Program-made: the position numbers and the translations under genes
Shown: piece after piece, positions 1 through 5,864 of the stretch
How the letters are laid out: every line of letters begins with the position of its first letter
Numbering within the stretch: the first letter of the stretch is position 1
The notes under the pieces: generated by a model
The model's input: only the letters and a program-made list of their open reading frames with translations
Database searches by the model: none
Told to the model about the DNA's origin: nothing
NCBI GenBank assembly: GCA_003538495.1
Contig: DPSD01000068.1
Coordinates: 1 to 8,471 of the forward strand
DNA length: 8,471 nucleotides
Reading direction: 5' to 3'
From: Accumulibacter sp.
GTDB lineage: Bacteria; Pseudomonadota; Gammaproteobacteria; Burkholderiales; Rhodocyclaceae

Positions 1-140
1 CCCGTACCGAATGCCAGAAACAAGCCGATCAAATGCGCTGCGAGGACCAGCAAGACGAATAAAGTCAGCCGCCATAGCGGTTGCCGGCGCTCGACCGGAA
101 GCTCGAAGTAGGTGATTGTGCCATGCACTCGGCCCGACAT
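1..140 (-). CDS. N-terminus of an unrecognised single-pass membrane protein (partial)
   Basis: The frame is open from an ATG at 140 down to the window edge, giving 46 visible residues. The N-terminus is about 24 residues with several arginines (LPVERRQPLWRL). One hydrophobic stretch of about 20 residues follows (LTLFVLLVLAAHLIGLFLAF). This is a typical N-in signal anchor. The pattern, including the 'AAHLIGLF' part, resembles the anchor of TonB-like or DUF3108-type periplasmic proteins, but too little is visible to assign a family. A GTG five codons upstream (at 155) is an alternative start; it sits directly behind GGGACAGG. A weak -10-like TAGAAT lies on the minus strand at 200-195, without a convincing -35. 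The codons have GC-rich third positions like the neighbouring real genes, and no competing gene lies on the other strand. Confidence 0.6.
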   Translation of the reverse strand, partial: MSGRVHGTITYFELPVERRQPLWRLTLFVLLVLAAHLIGLFLAFGT

Positions 141-530
141 TGCGCTCAAATCCACCCTGTCCCGGCGAGCACCCAAGATGATCGAAAGGGCGCCATTCTA
201 TGTCGACCCGGCTCTGACCGGATGCGGCATTTCGTCTCATCGGATCGGTCGCGTGCCCGCCAAGGAACTCCGAGCGATGACCGCGACCGCGGGCCGACCA
301 TTCGTGATCCACATCCAGAACCAGTCGCTTGCGTGGCGCTTGTCGCTGACCACCCAGTGTGCTGAGCACTCCCTTGCGCCAGGATTGAATGGGACGAACA
401 TCGAAAAAGAGACACAGGTCTTGGCAAAGAGACGATTTGACATGAAACAACGGAAAGTGATGCGGGAAGGACGAGAACGAGCACGAATCAGCCTTCAGCG
501 TCTGCGATGGGAAATAGGTGACGCCGCCCG
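141..530. other. Gene-free stretch
   Basis: I see no convincing gene here. A plus-strand open frame runs from 112 to 555 (GTG start), but its protein has no recognisable pattern, no hydrophobic or repeat structure and no clear ribosome binding site, and it overlaps the start of the minus-strand membrane protein. Minus-strand frames in this stretch are short and equally featureless. The segment is less GC-rich toward 400-520 than the flanking genes. It presumably holds the promoter of the membrane protein and otherwise non-coding or decayed DNA. Confidence 0.4.
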
Positions 531-710
531 ATCTGGGGGCAGGACTACCGGCTGAAGGCCGACGAGTACTACTTCGGCATGCACGGCAACGGCAATACCT
601 GCGTCCGCGGACGCATCATCGCCTTGATCGACGGTCTCGGTCGCCTGCAGGTGAAAAGTGGCCACTGCGGTTGCGACAGCCCCGACAGCAGCCGTAGCCG
701 GGCTGTCGTC
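531..710 (+). pseudogene. Decayed coding fragment, 5' truncated
   Basis: In the frame that contains the ATG at 579, codons from 531 onward read like a real protein (for example IWGQDYRLKADEYYFGMHGN, then TCVRGRIIALID and GRLQV). About 85% of third positions in this stretch are G or C. The coding look begins abruptly only three codons after an in-frame TGA at 519-521 and has no start codon or ribosome binding site ahead of it. The frame stays open past 710, but there it loses protein-like character and runs opposite the DUF4332 gene. I do not recognise the family. The most likely reading is the remnant of a gene that lost its 5' end. A short gene starting at the ATG at 579 is a less likely alternative. 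Confidence 0.3.
683..708. other. Stem-loop (7-bp arms)
   Basis: CGACAGC at 683-689 is the exact reverse complement of GCTGTCG at 702-708, with a 12-base loop. A second copy of CGACAGC at 674-680 could pair with the same right arm, so two alternative hairpins are possible. There is no T-tract. It lies at the end of the decayed coding fragment and about 125 bp past the stop of the DUF4332 gene. It might be a weak terminator for either, or it might be chance in GC-rich DNA. Confidence 0.2.
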
Positions 711-832
711 GCTGCGAACCCGGGACGAGCGCCGGCCAGCACCGCGACGACCGGCGGCTTGCGGCCCGCACGCCGCCGAACCACTGGTGCTCAGACCCGG
801 CGCCAAGCTCCGCTGGCGGTGCGCGGGCTGTC

Positions 833-1237
833 TCAGTGCGTAATGACGCGTGGCAACTCCTTGGCTTGCGCCACCCAATCTTCCACTTGCGATAGCGTCG
901 GAATCTTGCGGACAAGATTCTTTTCCCCATTCACTTCCGCCATCTTCGCTTGAAGATTCTGCGCGTTTCTCTGCGCCAATTCGGGAACCGTGTCGACACC
1001 GACACACTCCAGAAGGTCGGCGTATTGCGTGCTGACCCCCTTGATTCGCGACAGATCGGCGCGATTGACCCAACTGAGGATCAGTTTTTCACTGATTCCC
1101 GATTTCTCGGCGGTGTCCTTGCGGCCGCTTTTCTGGCAGCATGTCTTCAGGAGGCTTTCCGGCGAAGCAATTCCCACCGCTTCGAGTCTGGCTGCGTATG
1201 CTTCGCCAATGCCTTCGATTTCAGAAAGTCGTGCCAT
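833..1237 (-). CDS. DUF4332 domain protein with two helix-hairpin-helix motifs
   Basis: This is a 134-residue soluble protein. Two helix-hairpin-helix-like modules are visible. The first is around residues 5-30 (EIEGIGEAYAARLEAVGI), the second around residues 63-88 (SRIKGVSTQYADLLECVGVD). The 'I-x-G-I/V-x(4)-Y/A-x-x-L' spacing is typical of the DUF4332 family, whose members are small, cytoplasmic and mostly uncharacterised. Such motifs often bind DNA non-specifically, which is inference here. The protein ends with a short helical region (residues 94-130). I chose ATG 1237 because the homologous part starts there and AGGAGA lies nine bases upstream. The frame is open further 5' to 1432, but that extension is featureless and runs into the thpR promoter region. 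The gene is divergent from thpR. Two adjacent cysteines (residues 33-34) and another at residue 78 are present, with no obvious metal-binding pattern. Confidence 0.85.
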   Translation of the reverse strand: MARLSEIEGIGEAYAARLEAVGIASPESLLKTCCQKSGRKDTAEKSGISEKLILSWVNRADLSRIKGVSTQYADLLECVGVDTVPELAQRNAQNLQAKMAEVNGEKNLVRKIPTLSQVEDWVAQAKELPRVITH

Positions 1238-1386
1238 GCTGGTTGGTCTCCTGTATTGCTCTGGCGATGATGGTCCATGCGCAGCCCACTGCCGGTCGGC
1301 TTCTCGCACCGCACAAGTGTCGGCGACGGCGCTGGCGTTCAGGCAGGGCCCGACGATGCCAGGGCGGCAAACGCCGCTGTAATGAA

Positions 1387-1416
1387 TTGACACGGTGATC
1401 GTGTCCCGAGCATTGT
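1387..1416 (+). promoter_or_regulatory. Candidate thpR promoter overlapped by an inverted-repeat operator
   Basis: TTGACA at 1387-1392 is a perfect -35 hexamer. Eighteen bases further, CATTGT at 1411-1416 matches three of six -10 positions. A perfect inverted repeat, GACACG at 1389-1394 and CGTGTC at 1400-1405 with a 5-base spacer, covers the -35 and spacer, as expected for a repressor operator. The predicted transcript start near 1423 would give a leader of about 78 bases before the ATG at 1501. The weak -10 keeps confidence low. Confidence 0.35.
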
Positions 1417-1500
1417 AAGACCGGAGTGTCACATGTCAAACCGCTGGCCATCGGCCTTGGCGCAGCGACCGCCAAGCATGAGCACCTTGAGAAGCTCGTG

Positions 1501-2079
1501 ATGACTCTCCGTCCGGATGGACCGCGCGCGGTCGATGGGGACCCGTCGGCGTCGCGACTACCGCCGGATCCAGCCGCCAGCGCGCGCCTGTTCCTTGCGC
1601 TGTGGCCGTCTCCCGACGAGAACCAGCGCCTCGTTCGCCACCTGAACGACTGGTCGTGGCGGCAGGGCTCGGCGGTGGTCCAGCCCGATAGATTGCATCT
1701 GACCCTGCACTTCATCGGCGCGCTGGACCGCAAGCGCATTGCTGAAGTGAGCGCCGGGCTGAAGGTCCCGATGGCGCCTTTCGAAATTCGCCTGACGCGA
1801 GCCGAAATGTGGCCCCGCGGACTGGCTGTGCTGCGGCCGGGCGAGCCCCCGGCGGCCTTGACGCAGCTCCACGAGCGCCTTGCGCAAGCGCTGCGCGCGC
1901 TTGACCTGCCGATCGAGGCACGGGACTTTCGACCACATGTCACCCTGGCACGACGGGCAGCCGCATCGACCGCGCCCGCCACGCCGCTGCAGCACATCTG
2001 GCGGGTCAGCAGCTACCTGCTGGTCGACTCGGCGGTGGGCGCAGGCGGTGCTTACCACCTGTTACAGCGCTACGATTGA
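1501..2079 (+). CDS. thpR: RNA 2',3'-cyclic phosphodiesterase (2'-5' RNA ligase family)
   Basis: This is a 2H phosphoesterase family enzyme. Family members hydrolyse 2',3'-cyclic phosphate ends of RNA to 2'-phosphates and can join tRNA halves through 2'-5' bonds in vitro. The 192-residue protein starts its core at residues 29-36 (ARLFLALW). It carries both catalytic H-x-T-x motifs, HLTL at residues 66-69 and HVTL at residues 146-149. The usual C-terminal strand is present (YLLVDSAVGAGGAYHLLQRY). Length fits the family (about 175-195). The frame is open back to a GTG at 1426 behind GGAG. I prefer ATG 1501 because the predicted promoter places the transcript start near 1423 and the family needs no such extension. 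Even so, the N-terminus before the core is about 28 residues longer than usual and proline-rich. The gene is divergent from the DUF4332 gene and convergent with the FlgO-family gene. A broken second copy lies at about 3672-3840. Confidence 0.88.
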   Translation: MTLRPDGPRAVDGDPSASRLPPDPAASARLFLALWPSPDENQRLVRHLNDWSWRQGSAVVQPDRLHLTLHFIGALDRKRIAEVSAGLKVPMAPFEIRLTRAEMWPRGLAVLRPGEPPAALTQLHERLAQALRALDLPIEARDFRPHVTLARRAAASTAPATPLQHIWRVSSYLLVDSAVGAGGAYHLLQRYD

Positions 2080-2178
2080 GCAGCCACCCTTGGCATGCAG
2101 GCCTTCGCCAAACGACACGACGAAGCTTCCGGCGATGTCGACCAGACCGCCAAGCGCTAGCGTAGCCCGATGCCGCGA

Positions 2179-2200
2179 GCAAGAATAAAGCGAGTCTTGC
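2179..2200. terminator. Weak stem-loop between convergent genes
   Basis: GCAAGA at 2179-2184 pairs exactly with TCTTGC at 2195-2200 across a 10-base A-rich loop. It lies between the convergent thpR and FlgO-family genes. A second small palindrome, GGTAAT-A-ATTACC at 2206-2218, spans the stop codon of the FlgO-family gene. Neither has a clear T-tract, so this is at best a weak terminator pair. Confidence 0.25.
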
Positions 2201-2213
2201 AGACGGGTAATAA

Positions 2214-2771
2214 TTACCTGTTGGCGCGGGTCAGCATGCTGCGGATTTCATTATTCGACGGGAGGACGTAGTCGTACGCGGCGAGCACGTAGTTGGTACC
2301 CGGCTGGACGATTTTCATGTTCACATAGACTGCCGCACCGCTCATCCCGTAGCTGCCGAGGATGACGGCCTGGGCCTTGTTCACACGCGCCACTTCGGTG
2401 ATTTCACGCGTCAGAATGAGCTCACCCTCGCCCCTCTTCATATAGACATTACTTCGGAACTTCATCTCGACCATGCTGAATCCGCGCTGCGAGAAACGAG
2501 CCGAGACCTGTTCGGAGATCAATCGACCGAGGGTCGACGACTGATCCAGTGCATCAATGTTGACGACCGTCGCAACAATCAGTGGCCCCCCTTCGGCGCC
2601 GCTGCCGAACTGTGCGATCAAGGAGTCCGCAACGCGGTAGTTGGTGGCTACGAACTCGCTCTTGGCGGCCGTTTCATACGTTGGCTCAGGGGCTCGGTTG
2701 GCTTCCGTCGCGCAACCCGCCAACAGACCGACAGCCGCCGCGCCGGCGAACAGGTAGGGCTTGATCATCAT
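2214..2771 (-). CDS. FlgO-family outer-membrane lipoprotein
   Basis: This is a 185-residue lipoprotein. A short signal peptide ends in the lipobox L17-A-G-C20, so Cys20 should be lipidated. The body matches the FlgO domain. Characteristic stretches are 'VVNIDALDQSSTLGRLISEQ', 'RFSQRGFSMVEMKFRSN', 'GEGELILTREI', 'AQAVILGSYG' and 'LAAYDYVLPSNNEIRSML'. In Vibrio, FlgO is an outer-membrane protein tied to flagellar function, but the family is widespread outside flagellar loci and no flagellar gene is visible here, so a motility role is not established. Its first ATG overlaps the stop codon of the upstream lipoprotein gene as ATGA (2771-2768), which indicates translational coupling. A second ATG directly follows the first (2768). 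A frameshifted, prematurely terminated upstream gene would be expected to lower FlgO production too. Confidence 0.88.
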   Translation of the reverse strand: MMIKPYLFAGAAAVGLLAGCATEANRAPEPTYETAAKSEFVATNYRVADSLIAQFGSGAEGGPLIVATVVNIDALDQSSTLGRLISEQVSARFSQRGFSMVEMKFRSNVYMKRGEGELILTREITEVARVNKAQAVILGSYGMSGAAVYVNMKIVQPGTNYVLAAYDYVLPSNNEIRSMLTRANR

Positions 2772-3518
2772 TGCCCCCCCGTAACCGCGATGTTGTAGAG
2801 GGCCGGCGGGGCTGGCGGCGGGGAGTACAACATCGCGTCGCCATTGGCGACGTAGTAGACGTTCGTGGCACGACCGAGATACTGGGCGGCGTCGCTGGCC
2901 GAGACAGTGACAATTACTTCGAGTTGCGGTGTCGGGCCGGCAGAGAATTCAGACGTCATCCAGCGGTAGGCGTCGAAGGCCCCGACAGCAAGCACGCCGG
3001 CCGCACCTGGCGAAGCCTGCTCCCATACGCCCGACAACCCCCACAGACCAGCATAGATTGCCGTGGCGCTAGTAAACGTACCGTCCGGGCGGCGCGGGGA
3101 GAACTTAACGACCTGGATGTCAAAGTCTACCTCCTTCGCTCCAACAGGGCTCTTGGCAACGCTGACGCCTGCATTGACCAGCGACGTGATGAACGAGGCA
3201 CGGAACGCCTGGGCAAATGCCGACGGTTCGTTAGGCTGCTTTACGTAGACGCGGTCGCACTCGGGCTGCGACGCGATACACCCTTTGCCCAGCTTGAGGG
3301 AGTTGATAAGCGTGCCGGCGGCGTTGGCCGCGATGGCATTCCAGTGGGACCCAGCCTGTAGCTTGAGTTGCTTGCTACTTGAGAAATTGGTTGCGGTCGG
3401 AGCTTCGCTGTATGGAGTTGCGCAGGCAGTCAGCAGCGCACCTGCGCAGAGCGCTAGCGCGCGCTGGATGCTGGATGCTGGATGCTGGACAAAAACCCGG
3501 ATTTCTCGACCTGGACAT
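2768..3518 (-). CDS. Unrecognised lipoprotein with frame-disrupting 7-bp repeat at its 5' end
   Basis: The body is a lipoprotein: a hydrophobic stretch ends in the lipobox LLTAC, followed by about 217 residues of unrecognised sequence that ends in a proline-rich tail (PPPAPP) and the stop at 2768. The frame is open upstream to a TTG at 3580, but that start has no ribosome binding site and lies above the likely transcript start. The credible start is ATG 3518, with GGAGG at 3532-3528 nine bases before it. That ATG is in a different frame: as sequenced it gives only 47 residues, ending at TAG 3377-3375. A heptamer tandem repeat (3463-3489) lies between. Deleting one unit, or adding two, joins ATG 3518 to the body, giving 247 residues whose signal peptide starts MSRSRNPGF and ends LLTAC, with Cys30 lipidated. 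The gene is translationally coupled to the FlgO-family gene. Annotated as one gene with an apparent frameshift. I do not recognise the mature domain. Confidence 0.7.
3463..3489. repeat. Heptanucleotide tandem repeat (CTGGATG, about 3.9 copies)
   Basis: On the plus strand CTGGATG occurs three times in a row (3464-3484), followed by five matching bases and preceded by one. That is 27 bp of perfect period 7. On the coding (minus) strand the unit is CCAGCAT. Because 7 is not a multiple of 3, each gain or loss of a unit changes the reading frame of the lipoprotein gene between its start codon and its lipobox. Confidence 0.95.
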
Positions 3519-3527
3519 ATTCCCTTC

Positions 3528-3569
3528 CCTCCCTCTAAATTAGTGCCTACCAAGCAGTCCGGGATAATA
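3528..3569 (-). promoter_or_regulatory. -10 box and ribosome binding site that set the lipoprotein start
   Basis: Reading the minus strand, TATTAT at 3569-3564 matches five of six positions of the -10 consensus and would start transcription near 3557. No good -35 is visible, so the promoter may need an activator. The purine run at 3536-3520 contains GGAGG (3532-3528), an ideal Shine-Dalgarno sequence nine bases before ATG 3518. Together these favour ATG 3518 over the in-frame TTG at 3580, which would lie upstream of the transcript. Confidence 0.4.
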
Positions 3570-3671
3570 CCCCGTTCCAATTGCGCCTATCGGGATTTTT
3601 TTCAATCTGGGTCGGTGTGTGAGCGGCAAGTATTTGTAGATTATCCACAGCATCTTTGCGCCACGAACGCA

Positions 3672-3840
3672 GTTCCTCGGCTATTTGCAGCGCTGGTCAT
3701 GGCCCATCGCGTCCGGCGCGGTCAAGAGCAGGCGGATTGCACGTTCCAATGGCATGCTTCCGAAATGTGCCTGACGCGCGTCGAAGCTGGGCGACTCGGC
3801 GCTGGGCACAGACGGTGCTTGCCAGATCGTGCACCGCCAC
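3672..3840 (+). pseudogene. Degraded second copy of thpR
   Basis: Three short blocks in order match the intact thpR of this window. First, around 3678-3698, PRLFAAL corresponds to the RLFLALW core start. Second, 3743-3791 aligns with thpR 1765-1812 at about 70% base identity: GL-VPMA, then E-x-x-LTR-x-E after a one-base frameshift. Third, 3789-3828 aligns with thpR 2022-2061 at 32 of 40 bases, encoding DSALGTDGA against DSAVGAGGA. Between the blocks the two H-x-T-x catalytic regions are missing and the frame changes at least twice, so this cannot make an enzyme. It lies in the same orientation as thpR and about 120 bp ahead of the permease gene. I infer a decayed paralogue, or the far copy of an old duplication that bracketed the lipoprotein pair. 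Confidence 0.6.
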
Positions 3841-3962
3841 GCCGGAACGAAGGAAGAGCTTCGCCGCCGCGTCGCCGTGGAATGACTTCAAGCGACAGCA
3901 AATGCTGCACAATGGCTGCCTTTTCTCCCACCGCATCGCCCTTGGCGGCAGGAAGCACTGAA

Positions 3963-4883
3963 ATGTCGCACCGTCGAGCGCTTGCCCTGATGGTCTTGAT
4001 CACGCTGCTGTGGAGCATGGCCGGGGTGGTCTCCCGCCATCTGGAGCAAGCCGGCAGCTTCGAGGTCACTTTCTGGCGCAGCCTGTTCAACGCCGTGACG
4101 CTGAGCATCGCCCTGACGCTGATCCGTGGCCCACGCCTCTGGCGAACGCTCTTGCACGCCCCATGGCCGGTGTGGTTCTCGGCTGTCTGCTGGTCGGTGA
4201 TGTTTACCGCCTTCATGGTCGCCATTACCCTGACCACGGTCGCCAACGTGCTGGTGACGATGGCCGTCGGGCCATTGATCACCGCCTTGTTCGCGCGCAT
4301 TTTCCTGCGCCACCGGCTGCCGATCAGGACCTGGCTGGCAATCGCGGCCGCCGGTCTTGGAATTGCCTGGATGTTCGGCCAGGAGGCTGGAAGCGGGCTG
4401 TCGCTGACCGGAACACTGGTTGCACTGGCGGTCCCGCTGGCGGCGGCGCTCAACTTCACGATGCTGCAGCACGTTGGCCATGGCCCGGCCGACCCGGCCA
4501 AAGCCACCCGTCAGGATATGTTGCCGGCGGTGCTGATCGGCGCCGTCCTGTCGGCGCTGTATACCTTGCCGTTCGCACTCCCCTTCCAGGCATCGACGCA
4601 CGACCTGGTCCTGCTGGCCATGCTCGGCAGCGTTCAACTGGCGCTACCCTGTCTGCTGCTGGTGCGCGTCTCGCGCGAACTGCCGGCGCCGGAAATCGCC
4701 CTGCTTGGCCTGCTCGAAGTCGTTTTCGGCGTCAGCTGGGCATGGCTGGGCGCCGGCGAAACCCCCGGGGCAAGTACGCTGACCGGCGGCGCCCTGGTCC
4801 TCGGCGCGCTGGTCGCCAACGAGGCGCTGGCCCTGCTGGGCCGGCACGGAAAGCGTCCCCCGGGCGCGGCAAGCGCAGGCTGA
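3963..4883 (+). CDS. DMT-superfamily permease (two EamA domains)
   Basis: This is a 306-residue integral membrane protein of the drug/metabolite transporter superfamily. About ten hydrophobic segments form two EamA repeats of five helices each, roughly residues 5-140 and 150-290. Typical signatures are visible: the first helix with 'LLWSMAGVVSRHLE', the 'FWRSLFNA' loop, 'TTVANVLVTMAVGPLITALF' in helices 3-4, and the C-terminal 'ALLGLLEVVFGVSWAWLGAGE'. Such proteins export or exchange small metabolites or amino acids in the inner membrane; the substrate cannot be predicted. I chose ATG 3963 because AGGAAG lies nine bases upstream and the first membrane helix follows closely. The frame is open much further upstream, with ATGs at 3912 and 3882, but that part runs through the thpR remnant and lacks a ribosome binding site. 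A hairpin follows ten bases after the stop. Confidence 0.9.
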   Translation: MSHRRALALMVLITLLWSMAGVVSRHLEQAGSFEVTFWRSLFNAVTLSIALTLIRGPRLWRTLLHAPWPVWFSAVCWSVMFTAFMVAITLTTVANVLVTMAVGPLITALFARIFLRHRLPIRTWLAIAAAGLGIAWMFGQEAGSGLSLTGTLVALAVPLAAALNFTMLQHVGHGPADPAKATRQDMLPAVLIGAVLSALYTLPFALPFQASTHDLVLLAMLGSVQLALPCLLLVRVSRELPAPEIALLGLLEVVFGVSWAWLGAGETPGASTLTGGALVLGALVANEALALLGRHGKRPPGAASAG

Positions 4884-4892
4884 TCCCCACCC

Positions 4893-4923
4893 CAGGCAGG
4901 CGCCGCAGGAATCCGCCTGCCTG
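4893..4923 (+). terminator. Hairpin after the permease gene
   Basis: CAGGCAGGCG at 4893-4902 pairs perfectly with CGCCTGCCTG at 4914-4923 around an 11-base loop, ten bases after the permease stop codon. The 10-bp GC-rich stem is strong. No T-run follows, so termination may be of the T-less kind or the structure may protect the 3' end of the message. Confidence 0.5.
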
Positions 4924-5038
4924 CTCGACCGGCGGCAGGTCTGCATCGCTGACGCCGACCGCTGAACGGTAGCGAGCGACGACCAGCGCGTCGCCAAGAA
5001 ATATCCGTGGTCCGTCGCCGCGGAATGGCGGACAATGA

Positions 5039-5088
5039 TTGACTTGTGTCAAGGCGGCAAGCCGGCACCTGCACCGACAATGCCCGGT
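5039..5088 (+). promoter_or_regulatory. FNR/CRP-family site and candidate sco promoter
   Basis: TTGACTTGTGTCAA at 5039-5052 is a perfect inverted repeat TTGAC-N4-GTCAA, close to the FNR/ANR/DNR consensus TTGAT-N4-ATCAA. Downstream, GACAAT at 5076-5081 matches four of six -10 positions and would place the transcript start near 5088. The palindrome centre (5045.5) would then be at about -42, the position used by class II FNR activators. The first gene downstream is sco. The leader would be about 174 bases. Confidence 0.4.
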
Positions 5089-5261
5089 GCGCTGGCACCA
5101 GCCGACCGCGGCCAGCGACGGGCAGCAGCGACCTGCAAGACGCCGCTGGCCGGCACACGGCTATCGCAGATCATCCATGAATTGAAAGAGAATGCCAGCT
5201 CGCGTCCCCCGCTTCCCCACTCCAGGCCGGAAGCAGGCTTTCGCGGCGGGCAACTGACGAC

Positions 5262-5846
5262 ATGAAAATACTCTCGACCCTGATCCTTGGCCTCACCCTG
5301 CTGCTTGCCGCCTGTTCGCCTACCCCGCCGGCTTTCACGTCGACCGACATTTCTGCAGTCGACTGGGGCAAGGACTTCGCTTTGACCGACCACCATGGGC
5401 AGTTGCGTCATCTGGCCGATTTCAAGGGCAAGGCGGTCATCGTGTTCTTCGGTTATACCCAGTGTCCCGACGTCTGTCCGACCACGCTGTCTTCGATGCG
5501 CGAGGTGCTGTCTCGTCTCGGCGACCAGGCGAGCCGGGTGCAGGTGCTGTTCGTGACGCTCGATCCGGAGCGTGACACCGCGCAACTGCTGTCCGAGTAC
5601 GTCACCGCTTTCGACCCCAGCTTCCTCGGTCTGCGCGGCGACGAGGCAGCAACCAGGGCAGTGGCCAAGGACTTCAAGGTGTTCTACGCGAAACAGGCCG
5701 GCAGCACACCCGACAGCTACACCCTGGACCACACCACCGGCAGCTACGTCTTCGACCCGCAGGGGCGGATCAGGCTGCTGGTCCGCCACGGCGAGCTACC
5801 GGAAAGCGTGGCGGCCGACGTGAAACGCCTGCTCGCCGGCGATTGA
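5262..5846 (+). CDS. SCO1/SenC-family copper chaperone lipoprotein
   Basis: SCO proteins bind copper, act as thiol-disulfide reductases outside the cytoplasmic membrane, and deliver copper to the CuA site of cytochrome c oxidase subunit II. This 194-residue protein has a lipoprotein signal ending in L15-A-A-C18, then a thioredoxin-like fold. The copper ligands are present: C68-P-D-V-C72 within 'FFGYTQCPDVCPTTL', and His156 in 'YTLDHTTGSYVFD'. Other family marks are 'VLFVTLDPERDT' and the final 'DPQGRIRLLVRH'. Length is normal. ATG 5262 directly precedes the charged start of the signal peptide; the ribosome binding site is weak (GGGC). Eighteen bases separate its stop from the DUF1318 gene, so the two probably share a transcript. 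The FNR-like site upstream suggests oxygen-responsive control. The CtaA-type genes and PCu(A)C downstream support an oxidase assembly role. Confidence 0.93.
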   Translation: MKILSTLILGLTLLLAACSPTPPAFTSTDISAVDWGKDFALTDHHGQLRHLADFKGKAVIVFFGYTQCPDVCPTTLSSMREVLSRLGDQASRVQVLFVTLDPERDTAQLLSEYVTAFDPSFLGLRGDEAATRAVAKDFKVFYAKQAGSTPDSYTLDHTTGSYVFDPQGRIRLLVRHGELPESVAADVKRLLAGD

Positions 5847-5864
5847 TTGTTCAGGACACATCAC

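Larger units (their letters stand above)
4884..5261. other. Intergenic region between permease and sco
   Basis: I see no gene in these 378 bases. A minus-strand open frame (TTG at 5052) reads through part of it and on into the permease gene. It has no ATG and no ribosome binding site, and turns into an arginine/proline-rich shadow. What the region does hold is the permease hairpin (4893-4923), an FNR-like palindrome with a spaced -10 (5039-5081), and about 175 bases of likely sco leader, including a small stem (GGTGC at 5086-5090 with GCACC at 5095-5099). Confidence 0.5.

Noticed and set aside
112..555. 147-residue plus-strand open frame
   Set aside because: It has a GTG start with no clear ribosome binding site and no recognisable protein pattern, and it overlaps the start of the minus-strand membrane protein gene.
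781..794. 14-bp sequence CCACTGGTGCTCAG that recurs at 6900-6913
   Set aside because: It is an exact match but does not extend on either side. One 14-bp repeat in 8.5 kb of GC-rich sequence is within chance, and no other copies were seen.
1221..1997. 258-residue minus-strand open frame
   Set aside because: It is antisense to thpR, arginine/serine-rich, and has no domain pattern. thpR has both catalytic motifs.
3285..3962. Long 5' extension of the permease frame, giving a 532-residue protein
   Set aside because: The extension runs antisense through the lipoprotein gene and across the thpR remnant. The first membrane helix and a good ribosome binding site both fit ATG 3963.
4732..5052. Minus-strand frame (TTG at 5052) crossing the permease end
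   Set aside because: It has no ATG and no ribosome binding site. It reads antisense to the permease and becomes arginine/proline-rich, as shadows in GC-rich DNA do.
5049..5789. 246-residue minus-strand open frame opposite sco
   Set aside because: It is the shadow of sco, which has the CPDVC motif, lipobox and family length.
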